46,377 nucleotides of DNA, taken from contig RWJK01000932.1 in NCBI GenBank assembly GCA_004335835.1, positions 1 through 46,377 of the forward strand, in the 5' to 3' direction. This document shows, in pieces, positions 1-10,700 of this stretch; positions within the stretch are counted from its first letter, which is position 1, and every line of letters begins with the position of its first letter. The notes below the pieces were generated by a model. It was not told where the DNA came from. It ran no database searches and saw only the letters and a program-made list of their open reading frames with translations. This DNA comes from Scenedesmus sp. ARA3. Taxonomy: Eukaryota; Chlorophyta; Chlorophyceae; Sphaeropleales; Scenedesmaceae. The position numbers and the translations under genes were made by a program.

Positions 1-576
1 ACTGCTCCTGTGTTGGCATGGCAGGCTTGTGCCATGGGTGCACCTCCCCAGGAGCACACTCGATGCCACCTGCGCACATCTCAAAGCCAGGAGACGCCTG
101 CTTCTTTGGCTCAGTCATGACTTTGTCGGAGCTGGGTGCGGGGATGCTGGCAGCGGACACTGCGACTGGGGACATGGCGCTTGTGTGGGGGCTGCAGCTG
201 AGCGGGCGGGTAGGAGAGCTGGAGAATATTTGAAGGGATGATGTAAGTGTTTATGTATAAAGGAGGTAGCTGGAGCGTCGATTGGGATTGAAATGAAGGA
301 GGAAGGTAGTGGTGGGAACAGTGGCGTGTGAAGCACGGAGGGAGGCTGAGGAAGGATGAAGGGAGCTACGGAAAGAAATGATGAAGAGGGTGGTAAGGTT
401 GCAGCGCGCTGTGGCCCCTTTCATCCTTCAGGACTCCGGCGGATGTCCCAGGCTTAGGGTTTGGAGTGGAGGTTGCCAACCACCGGCACCTTCTCGCTAT
501 CAAAGCCTGTCGACAGCTTCTGAGATGCAGCGCGAAGCTATGCTGCAAAAAACAAGTTGCTTGAGTACACGTCTTG

Positions 577-972
577 TCAATGATTTTGTGAGAGCTGCGA
601 GAGCTGACCTCTGCACCACTGCAATGCAGTGCACCTTGCAGCCTTCACCGTGCAGTTACTGAAGCATTGAGTCAAGCAGCCCGTTCGGTGCTCACGCTTT
701 GTGTAGAAAACATCAACTTCCTCGCTGTCGGGCATAAGCACAGCTGCTTCTGTGTCAGCAGCAGTGACCATCAACCCAAAAAACCTAGGGTTTTTTTTAA
801 GGATAGTGTGTTGCAACATGCGCTGATCCTGTATTGAAGTGTACAGTTTTCGACATAATGTACATCTGCAAGTACGTGTTTTGGAATTGCCGTACAGGTA
901 ACATGTACCAGATTTACATGATAGAAAGATATTGATGTGCACCTTGCCGCCGCATGTGCGGCATCCATACAT
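577..972 (-). CDS. Hypothetical Cys-rich small ORF
   Basis: An ATG-started frame of 131 codons on the minus strand. Its first 40 residues hold several cysteine pairs (CRTC near residue 4, later CRCTLC), which could suggest a zinc ribbon. The middle part (FFGLMVTAAD, then PDSEEVDVFYTKREH) is less biased than the surrounding shadow frames. No family is recognised and no promoter or splice partner was identified. It may be a real small gene, one exon of a larger one, or chance. Confidence 0.2.
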   Translation of the reverse strand: MYGCRTCGGKVHINIFLSCKSGTCYLYGNSKTRTCRCTLCRKLYTSIQDQRMLQHTILKKNPRFFGLMVTAADTEAAVLMPDSEEVDVFYTKREHRTGCLTQCFSNCTVKAARCTALQWCRGQLSQLSQNH

Positions 973-1009
973 GAACAGCCAAGGTTGATGCTATGGCTTG
1001 ATGAGTAAC

Positions 1010-1030
1010 ATGATGATGATGATGATGATG
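1010..1030 (+). repeat. (ATG)7 microsatellite
   Basis: Seven ATG units in a row. A 15-bp direct repeat starting ATGAACAGCC flanks it at about 972-986 and 1028-1042, so the tract probably arose inside a small local duplication. Confidence 0.8.
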
Positions 1031-1807
1031 AACAGCCAAGGTATGACGGTTGTCGAGGCCACGGCAGACTACATGCCTGCAAACAATGTTGCCTGTCTGT
1101 CACAAGACAGAAATGCCTGTGAGCTTGCCGATGGCCCGGCTGCTTCAGACTGCTGCGTGCTGCGCAACAAGTCATGCTTTGAAGCTCACTGCCGCCATTG
1201 ACCGTTATGCACAATGATTTTGCTGTTGAGAACTGGATGCAGCAAACACCCCCGCAGGAGCGCAACTGCTCCAGAGTGGCGAAACATGCACCCTACACAA
1301 AAAGGAAGCTAGCTAGCCATAGCTCACAGCACCCATGCATGCAGAGCAAAGACACAGAGCTTGCTCGCACCCGCAAGTAAATCCACAGTATACAGCCACC
1401 TGCATGATGAATTGTACTCCTGCACGTCAGCAGCGGACATCCAGCTGCAAAAAAAACATATTATATGATGAAATGACGATAAAATGCCAGCAGAATAAGC
1501 TGGACCTGTCATCATCTGCTAGGCTAATGTCAAGCAACAGCAATGTCCGCTGCGAGCAGTCCTGCAGGACGGACTAGGCACATGCCCCTTCTACAGGGGT
1601 GGTCAAGTCAAAGCACTACCCGCTACACCCACCACCCACCCAACGCAGGTGGCTTGCCCACCATGCACGTCATTGCACCTGCAGCATTCCTGCTCTAGCA
1701 GCCAGGCTTGCTCAGTGCATGGCATGCCCAGGCTCCAGCGCTGCATGCTTCACCAGCCATCTGCTGCTGGGCATGTAGACCAAAAGCCTGGGCAGGCCCC
1801 AGCTGAC

Positions 1808-4800
1808 TTATGAAGTAGCACCCGGCAGGCTGAAACTTCTGCTTGCAGGTGTGCCTGCCTCGTCATTCACTGCTGCAACCTGCTGGTGCACATGCACCCC
1901 CATGTCATTGCTGCTGCTAGCAGCTGCTGGCACACCTAGAATGGCAGCAGTACTGCTGCTGCCTGCGGCTCCAGCGAACCAGCCTAGCCCCAGGCTGCCA
2001 TTTTGCCTCACCAGCTGCTGCTGCTGCTGGTGTGCTGGGTGCAGTTGACCAACAGGCTCAACGACTATCCCCTCCAGATCTGGCCCCCTGTGTGGTGCTT
2101 CTTCTGCGCTGCTGCCCACAGGCTGCGGGTTACCAGCGTACGCATAAATGCTGACAGCTACTCTGCCAGGCACGCCAAGCGCTGCTGGCAGCACCGGCTC
2201 CGGACTGCGTGCAGATGCCCTGCTGCTGCTCCGGGTGCCAGCTGCACCGGCAAGCGGCATCTCTACTGTGTGGTGGCTGGCACCGCCGGGATCTACTGCT
2301 GCTGCTGCTGCTGCTACAGGAATATCGGAGGGACCGCCAGCACTGGTAGCTCGCAGCAGCCCCTGAAGCCGCCTGCCCCATACCCAGCTGGAGCCACGCA
2401 GAGCTGACACAGAAGCCTGCGCAGCAGACATGGCGCTGCCAACTGCCCCTGCAGCAGCCTCAGGTGGCGCTGCTGCACTGCTGCGTGCTGCTGCTGTGCT
2501 GCTGCTGCTTGCCGTGCCTGGGGAATGTTCTTCGTCCAAACCCGCAGCTGCTGCAGCTAGTGCGGCAGCTGCTGCTGCCGCTGCAGCAGCGAAGTCTGCT
2601 GCAGATGCCTGCACAGTGCCGGACTGCAGTGTGCCAAGCGAAGCGGCAGGCGACAGTCCTGCAGTACGGCCGCGATCGTGTGGTGTAGGTTCATCACCAT
2701 TCAAAGCGCTGCTGCTGCTGTGCTTCAAGCCAGGCATTGCTGCTGCTGCTCCAGCTGGCACCTGCTGCAGTGAAGGGCTTCTTGGCAGCGCCTGCAGCAT
2801 CACCACTGCATCTCCAGATGATGATGATGCTGATCTAGGGCTGCTGCTACCAGACCGTGCCGCACCTCCAGCACTGCTAGCGTACACCATGGGGTATGCT
2901 GCTTGCAGCTGGTCGGCCTGTTGCTCAAGTGCGCTGTGTGCCGCTGCTTCTGCAGGTGCATGAGCCATCTCAATCTCAGCTGCTGCACCATGCCCTGCCG
3001 TGGCGGTTGCAGCTGCAGCGTCTGCTGCTGCGCCCGCTGCTGCCGGCTGCTGCTCACTGCTGCCGCCTTCGCCTGCAGCACCGCCTTCGCCAGCAGCTGC
3101 TGCATTCGCGGCACGCCGGTGCCAGTGTCGTCGCCGGCTGCGCTGCACCTGCTGCGTAACGTTGCTGCTGCCGGCTGCCGTGTTTGCAAAGCCTTGGATA
3201 ACATTAGCCTTGCACAGAGGGCATGTGCAGTTGCGCTTGAGCCACGAGTCGATGCATTCCTGCAAGCAGCAGCACACAGCAGAAGTACAGAAGCACAGCA
3301 TGAAGTCTCAACATGCCATCATATCACAGTGGGACACTTGAGCAGAAGCTTTGCACACGAAGCGTTGCAGGCATGCACTGCACAGCCCTTAGTATCTGTA
3401 GCAGCAGGGCATCTAAGCCTGCTCTGTCCGCTTTGCGCTGGACATCGTTACAGATGTCGGAAACCCCCCTACTCCCTTTTCCCTCCCACAAGGTCCTAAG
3501 CCCACCTTGTGGTAAAAGTGCATGCATGGCAGCACCGTCACATGCTCGCCCGCCTCCAGCTCTACCAGGCAAATCGAACAGCAGTCTGGCTCTGTTGCTG
3601 CCCCAGGCAGCGGGTTGTCAGGTGGCGGCGGCTGGTAGGGCTTGCTGGGCAGCAGCTCACGCACCGAGGAGGGCACGCGTAGCAGAGACACGCGCTGCAC
3701 TACAGATGTGTCCACCACAACTGCCTGCACACATGAAGCAGCAGCCATGAATGTACTTTCAACCAGTCTTGGTGCACGTACTGTTGTCGCAAACACATTC
3801 CTCACGTGGTTGAAGCGAAGAGATTGGGGAGCACACCACGTAATCCAGCAGCAGATCCCAGCGATTTGTTATTGCACAGCACATACTATATCCATGTCAA
3901 ACAGCATCCATCAAGCTTGTGTCTCAGGGATCAGCCACATGCCAGATTTGCTCAACAGGCGAGACAACAGCACCAGCCTAGCGCACTCACCCCTCTGCGC
4001 CGCCTGCTGCAGCACATGCAGTAGAAGCAAAATGCCGCCAGCACGGCGCCTGCTGCTGACACGCAGGCTAGCACCACCACCATGGTGCGGTTGTCCATGA
4101 GCGAGCGGCTACGAGGGCTGCTGCTGCTCCATGTTATGCTGAACGCTCCCACTGCACAAGAAGGAAAAAGACGCACAGTGGTCATAAATTGTCAACACAC
4201 ATGGAAACTGGGCTGTCGTGTGCCTGATCAAGGCGCCCTGGGCAGTTGCCACGGCTTGATCTTGTGCTCCACGCTCTGTGCATTGCCTAATCTGCACTGC
4301 CACATCATACATGCTGAGTCAGCACAAGCTGCCGTTGTGCTAGCAGCAGCGCATGCAGCTACCCCTACCTTCGGACGTGCTCTTCCGTGTTGTCTGGAAC
4401 TCAATGAAGATGCTGCGCTCTACCCAGACAGTGGTCTTGAATACACCGCCAATCTCGGGCTGCTTGGGCAGCCGCAACTGAATGACGTTGTCTGGGGCCA
4501 GATACAGTGTGATCGACTCATCATCCAGCAACTTGGAGTAGTCGACTGTCACCGTCAGGTCAGAAAAGTCTGGCAGCAGCTCCCAGCGGCAGAAGAAGCC
4601 TGCAAGACAGGCCGTCAGCAGAAAGCAGCGGCAAGGGACACTTCTGGGCGTGCTCACGAAGCTTGCACACAGGTGGCACATCAAGGCTGAAGTGCCGAGG
4701 AGAACATCATCACAGCCCCAGGGATGTGCTTGCTTGCAGGAGGGACAACATGCAGCAGTCACACCCCACGCTCAACCATCGGAACAGCTTAGCCGTCTCT

Positions 4801-7102
4801 TACCTCTTGGGTGGTAAACCGTTGGCTGGTCCCTGCCCTGCTGCACAGTCAAGTTTGCAGGAAACTGCCCTGACTCGCCCCGCACTTCCTCAACTTCTCC
4901 CGTACACAGCAGCTCGGGTGCGGCTGTCAGCTGCTGCTGCTGCATCTGCTGTGCAAGAGGGCTGCTGCTGGGCTGGCTAGGGTCCGCATTGAACCTGATC
5001 ACAGAGCTGGACAGCAAAGTGTCGCCCACGCTCATGTTGGCGATGAACTCATTCGAGCTGCAAGGCAAGGTAATACAGCGAACAACATGTTATTGAAGGG
5101 TGCGAGCAGCAGTTTGGTGCACGCTGCAATTGGCACATGTAGCCGCCGAAAGGTTTCGGGAAGTACATGCATGGCTTGCTGTCAGGGCTTTGCAACCAAC
5201 AACAAGAACGATAATACGCGTGCAGACCAAATAAGCATACACAGAAACACAATCTGCTTGAGCACCGGTGCTTGCTTTCTGAGCATCTCACTTTGGTAGT
5301 AGGAAGAACGATGCAGTGCCATCGTCCCCTGTCCACTGCATGTCCCAGATGCTGTTTGGCTGGCTCCTGGTGAACACCACCACCTACAGCAGCATCACAT
5401 AATGCAGAACAATGAAATTGATGCGACACAATTGCAGCATTTTCTTTAAAGCAAAGCCTATTTGATGCCATGCAGCAGTCACCGCAAGTGCTGCTAAACA
5501 CGGCTAGCCAGCAGCAGCATGTCAAGCAACTGCGGTATAGCCTGTCACCATTACCTGTGCCCCAACAATCTGCGCGTGTATGGCAACGGGTGAGTTTTCG
5601 TTTCTTGGCTTTGGGTAGTACATGCCTGCCCAGGCCAGAGACCCAAATGATGCCTCCACCTGCACCATGCCCAGCTTGACTTGCAGGATTTCCTCCTTCA
5701 CAACCTGGTCAGTGGTGCGCACGCCCGCCTTCTGTGCCAGCACCAAGGAGTCATCCTCTGCAGCAAAAAAAACAAGGCGGATACCACAATGCAAATTTGA
5801 AGCAGAGCAGAGGCAGCAGCAGTCTATAATACAGCGCAGACAAGAAGCTTGCTATTGACATATTGACATAAATATAACTATACGACTGCAAGCGTACAAC
5901 AGCTCTCAGTTCAAACATACTAAGCACACCACCATTACTCCAACCATACAACATCATCAGGAAGGCATGCACTTGCAAAGCAGGAGCGACTCACGTTCAT
6001 CTACTAGCATCACGTTGTACGCCTTCTGGAACTCAAGCCCCGGGCAAGTGACCACCTGGTCCTTGTACACCAAAGCATTGACGCAGTTGAACCTGCTGTC
6101 AGGTTCGTTCACCGCCTCAACAACAATCCCGAATGAACGCGGCGGCAACGGCAGCCGCAAGCTGGTGCTGGTGCTGCTGCTCCCGACAACTGCAAATAAT
6201 ATCTGCAGTTCCAACTTTGCTGGACCAGTTCCCCGGTGTGTTAAAGAGCGCACACTGTCACTGTTTGCACTGCTGCTGCCTCTTGCCCGTTGCTGTGCTG
6301 CGTTCGAGGTTGGCCATGTCAACAATGGTTCTGCTGACTGTAGCACAAGCTCGCCAGCTGTGGGGTCGCCGGGCATGTTCCAAAGCTGCTGGTCGAAGCT
6401 GTTGCTGTCTGTGGCCAACTGCCGGCTACTGCGTGCATGCTGCACCTGCAGCTGCGCCTGCTGCAACAGGCTGCCGACGACGTCCCACAGCGACTGTGTC
6501 AGTCGTCGCCTGCTGCCCAGCACTTGCAAGCCCCCACTGCTGCTATGTGGCAGGCTCCAGCTGAATGGAGCATCTGATGCTGTGGCTGCTGCCTGCTCTG
6601 CAGGATGCTGCTGCACATGCACATGCTGCTGCTGTTGCTGCATAACGTGGCTGGTGTCCTGCAGCGGCCGTGCTGCATTGTGTAGATCTGACACACGAAT
6701 ACCGCTGTTCCTGAGCGCTGCTGCATCCCGAGGGTGCCTGGAAAGCGCCCTCAAGCTTTCGAAGGAACCTGTGACAGCAAGCGTGACATCAAGTACAAAC
6801 GCCCGTCCGTGGAGTTGCCCTTGACCTTCCAGCAACAACCAAACGTAAGTAGTTTCTTGGGCAGCTGAAGATCGGCAGCAGACGGGCGAGCTAAGCACCG
6901 AGAACACAGCGAGCAGCAGACGTACCCCGCAATATCGGACAAGCAAGACTACAAGCTGAAAACGTCAACTACCTTCACCTTGAACGATGTAGCTTTGGCG
7001 ACTGGATGTAGCGGCCGTTCCAAGACATCCTCCAAGGCCAAGCAGGAGAAGACCCACCAAGACTGGTGTACAGCCTCCCATCACTTTCGTAGCAAGCGCC
7101 AT
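1808..7102 (-). CDS. Transmembrane RING-H2 E3 ubiquitin ligase with large lumenal region
   Basis: Exons on the minus strand: 7102-6979, 6864-5995, 5757-5555, 5383-5292, 5057-4804, 4599-4369, 4151-3991, 3724-3506, 3259-1808. All introns are GT-AG, and the sum is 3606 nt, about 1201 aa. The start gives a good signal peptide (hydrophobic core VLVGLLLLGLGG near residues 14-25). Residues 40-614 form a lumenal/extracellular region of unrecognised family. A single membrane span lies near 615-639, followed by a CSRRRRG stop-transfer stretch. The cytosolic RING-H2 has C694, C697, C712, H714, H717, C720, C731 and C734, the full C3H2C3 ligand set. The last 460 residues are Ala/Ser-rich with no domain. 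The RING should bind an E2 and ubiquitinate membrane or nearby substrates; the target is unknown. It is head-to-head with the receptor cyclase. Confidence 0.85.
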
Positions 7103-7779
7103 ACGAAAGCAGGCTACACCGGCTATCTATGGGAGCCTTGCAGCTGCATTGCAGGTATGCACTTGCTGTACTTGCGTGCAGCCTTGCAGCCTTGTTGCTG
7201 CTTGTTGTTCATGAACAATGGATAACACGAGCTAGCTGAAGTGTTGAGTGCAATCTCATGGCAACACGCCTGCTGTAAACCAGGGTTGTTCAAAGACAGC
7301 GACATATGACAGCCAGAAACGTTTGTGCCGCAACGGCCGCAGAATCTGGCTGAGAAGTCTCATGATCGTGTTGTTTTTATGTTTAAGTCTGAGGACCAAC
7401 CAGCCTGCGCCTATAACTTGCGCATCGCTTGCTTTTTTCGGACACCAGGCTGCTGAAGATCCCACACTGTGCTTGTATCAACTGTTTACTGCCGATAGAC
7501 GCTTTAATCATAAGCTCTGCCCGTCCACATCACATACGCGCCCTGGGATACTTCTCTGTGTTGCGCAGCACAGTGACCAGCAGCGAGAATCCAGAAAGAG
7601 CCGAACTATAATCAGCTTATGTCCAACAGGAAATCCTGAACCCGCCGGTTACCACCTGCTCGAGCACAAAGCTGGCCAAAGCAGCATACCAACATGTGCA
7701 GCAACAGTCTGGCACAGCCAGCAGCGCTCCTGACTCATGCACAGCTGCACCTGCAAAGTGTGTACTGTTCAGCAGCCAC
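7103..7779. promoter_or_regulatory. Shared divergent promoter region (RING-H2 gene / receptor cyclase)
   Basis: This 677-bp gap separates the two divergent start codons and must hold both 5' UTRs and promoters. I see no clear TATA box and no convincing gene inside. The call rests on gene arrangement only. Confidence 0.5.
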
Positions 7780-10700
7780 ATGATTCAAATACAGCTGGCC
7801 CCTCAGATGGGAGGGGCATGCGGATGTGCAAGCAGAACAAGCAGATGGCTGCTGCTGATGCTGATGCTCGCAGCACTGCTGGCGCCTGCATCAGCTGTCA
7901 GCACCACTGCGCAGGCAGATGTAGATGCCCTGGTCGGCTTCATGTCAGGTTTCACCAGCGTGGATGGCACTGTGTTGGCAAACTGGGATGTGTTTGTTGA
8001 CCCCTGCGCTGGTGGTTGGCCTGGGGTGATTTGCACCTGTGAAGGCCTTCCCCGCGGGCTAGCAGCATCCTGCAGCAATGGCAACATGACCGTCAGCACC
8101 AGTAACAGCAGCACCAATGCCAGCGCAGAAGCAACAAGCAACCTACGTGTGCGCGGTCTGGAGCTGGGCCCGCTGACGACAGCGGATGGCCAGAAGCTTG
8201 CAGGAACAATCAACCCAGCAGTAGGCAGCTTGACAGAACTTGTTTACCTTGACCTGTCAGATAACATGCTGAGGTGAGGCTGCCAGCTGGGTACCCTTGT
8301 TTGCAGGTGGCTGTTGTGGGTGTGCTGCAGCGTAGAACTGATATCGTATGAGGCATGCAACAGCATTCCAAGCTTCATGAAGTGCTCATGAAGTGTAACA
8401 GATGGCAGCATCTGCAGCAGTTGCAGCAATTTGGTGCTCCTGGACAGCAGCAGCACCTCAAAGTGCTTGCCTACCTACAGTATAGCAATGACTTAGCAGG
8501 CAGCATGTTTGGGCAACACTGCAGCATGCCTGACACAGCAGTGTAGAGCAAACGGGCTTGATCTATCTTGCAGGAGAGCAGTACATGAACATCAAACCGC
8601 TCATGATCACTCGCACCCCTTCATGTAATTGGTCTGCTGCAGTGGCCCTTTGCCAGACAGCATCAACAAGCTGAAGCAGCTGCAATGGCTTATGCTGGAG
8701 CACAACCAGCTGACTGGGCTGCTGCCGACATACCTGGGACAGCTGCCACAGCTGCAGCGCGTGTTGCTGCAGCACAACTTGCTGTCAGGCCCAGTGCCGA
8801 TCAGCTTATGCAGCGGCAGTGCAATGTATGACCTGGCAAGCAATGTTGGACTGTGTGGTGAGTGCAGCGCATTCCGCCATGAAGTCCACCCATCACCAGA
8901 TGCTTGGTGCAGTGCCATGTAGGGGCGGTGGCAGCTGCAGGAAGAGAGCAGGGCAGCAGCACCTATGTACTGCTCAGCAAGGCAAAACCGTTGATAGCAC
9001 AGCAGCTGTTGCTTGCAGGACGCCACTGTTTTCTGGCGCTTATGCCAGAACAGCTCCATTGGCAACAGCTGAACTGCCTGTGGTTGTATTGTTTGCAGGA
9101 ACTCTGCCCAAGTGCTTTGCAGGCACAAGCCGCGTGCCCAGCATCGCAGGAACATACCTCACTTCCACAGCTCCAGGGCTTGGCAGCCAGGCTGGCGGCG
9201 CATGCGACCCTTCACCACCAGACTGTGATGCAGATGTCGGCTGTGTGTGAGTGTCAATTTGTGCCACGGCAGCTTGCAGTGTGCAGAAATTTATCTACTC
9301 AAAAAGCAGTTGCAAGCAGACAGGTAGAGGTTGCGCCCGCTTATTATTGGTAGAGGTTGCGCCCGCTTATTATCGGCAGCAAAGGCATTCAGTGAACCAA
9401 CAATGTATGATGGTTGGCAGATGGTTGGCAGGTTACGCAGGTATGGCATAGTAAGGAGGCCGGTCCACATTGCTGGTGTCTACGTCTGTTGGGCGCCCTG
9501 CCCATCATGTGCTTGCAGGATTTGGACCCCCAAGTACTGGACCTCCCAGAGCGTGGTCGCCTTCAACTTCACTGGTTTCATGGACTATGAGAGTGGCATC
9601 AGCCGCTACCAATGGGGCATTGGCAGTAGCCAGTTTGCAGCTGATGTGGTGCCGCTGACCAACGTGACTGGCGAGCGGGTGCTGAAGGACATCAAGTATT
9701 CTGGCGGCACAAAGAAGATGTTTGTCACACCAGTGGTGAGGCAGCTTCCTGGCATGAGCAGGCTCCGCCAGCATACAGTGTGGCGTGCCTTCCGTTTCTG
9801 CTTCTTCAGCTAAAAACCTAGATGTGTCGACAGTAGGTGTTTTGCTGCACTACAGGCGCCGGCGAGGCAGTGAGCAGTGTGCTTTGACAGTTTAAGCTGC
9901 AATGCCTGCTGTTTGGTGTCCGTGAATTTGCAGTCTGTTGCTTTTGTGTGCAGGTCCACAATCTGACCTCAATATCGCTGCTGGAGGGCCCAGCCTACTA
10001 TGTGACAGTTGTGGCTTACAATGGAGCAGGGCCGCTACTTGCGACCAACACCAGCAGCATTGTGGTGTATGTGGACACCTCTGGCCCACAGCCAGCAGCT
10101 GTTTATAACACGTGAGCACACCTCTTTGTTGGTTTGGTTTGCATGAAATTCATTTGATTCCATGAACGATGATGCCGGCCTGTGGAGTTTGGCCCGACTA
10201 TGATCACACGTGTGGTGCAGCAAATAAGAGCCCACACCAGCATGCAGCGTACCTGACGGGTTGCGGCAGCAGCAGCCCTGCATAATTGCAGCGGTCAAGG
10301 CTAACCCAGTAAGTGGCTGCATGGCATATGCAGGTACGACTTCCAGCAAGCTTCAACCACCAAGCAGGTGTCATCGCTGCAAGCCTCATGGGACAACTTC
10401 ACAGACCCACAGAGCGGTGTTGTGGGCTACACAGTACAGTTCTACCAGCAGGTGGGTGCGCAGCTGTGTGCTGCTGGCAGTGCTGTAGTCAAATAAGTAG
10501 CAATGCCTGCCTTCACAGCCAGTTGTGTTATGCATGCAAGCAGGTGACAAGGTGGTGTTCAACGCAGTTCTGCAACTGCATTTAGCTGGAGAGGTTTGGT
10601 GGAGTGGCTTCAGCCAATGCTGAGTAGTTCCGGCTGTGCCTTTCACTTCCTCCAAAGCTGATGAAACCTATGCTGCTGCTCATACAGGTCCGCAGCAAGA

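Larger units (their letters stand above)
1..1807. other. Left-edge region without a supported gene
   Basis: No convincing spliced gene was found. Positions 18-233 (+) could be the 3'-terminal exon of a gene lying off the left edge: an AG at about 23-24 is followed by an open frame ending in a TGA, with unbiased amino-acid composition, but there is no recognisable domain. The part nearest 1808 should contain the 3' UTR of the RING-H2 gene. Confidence 0.4.
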
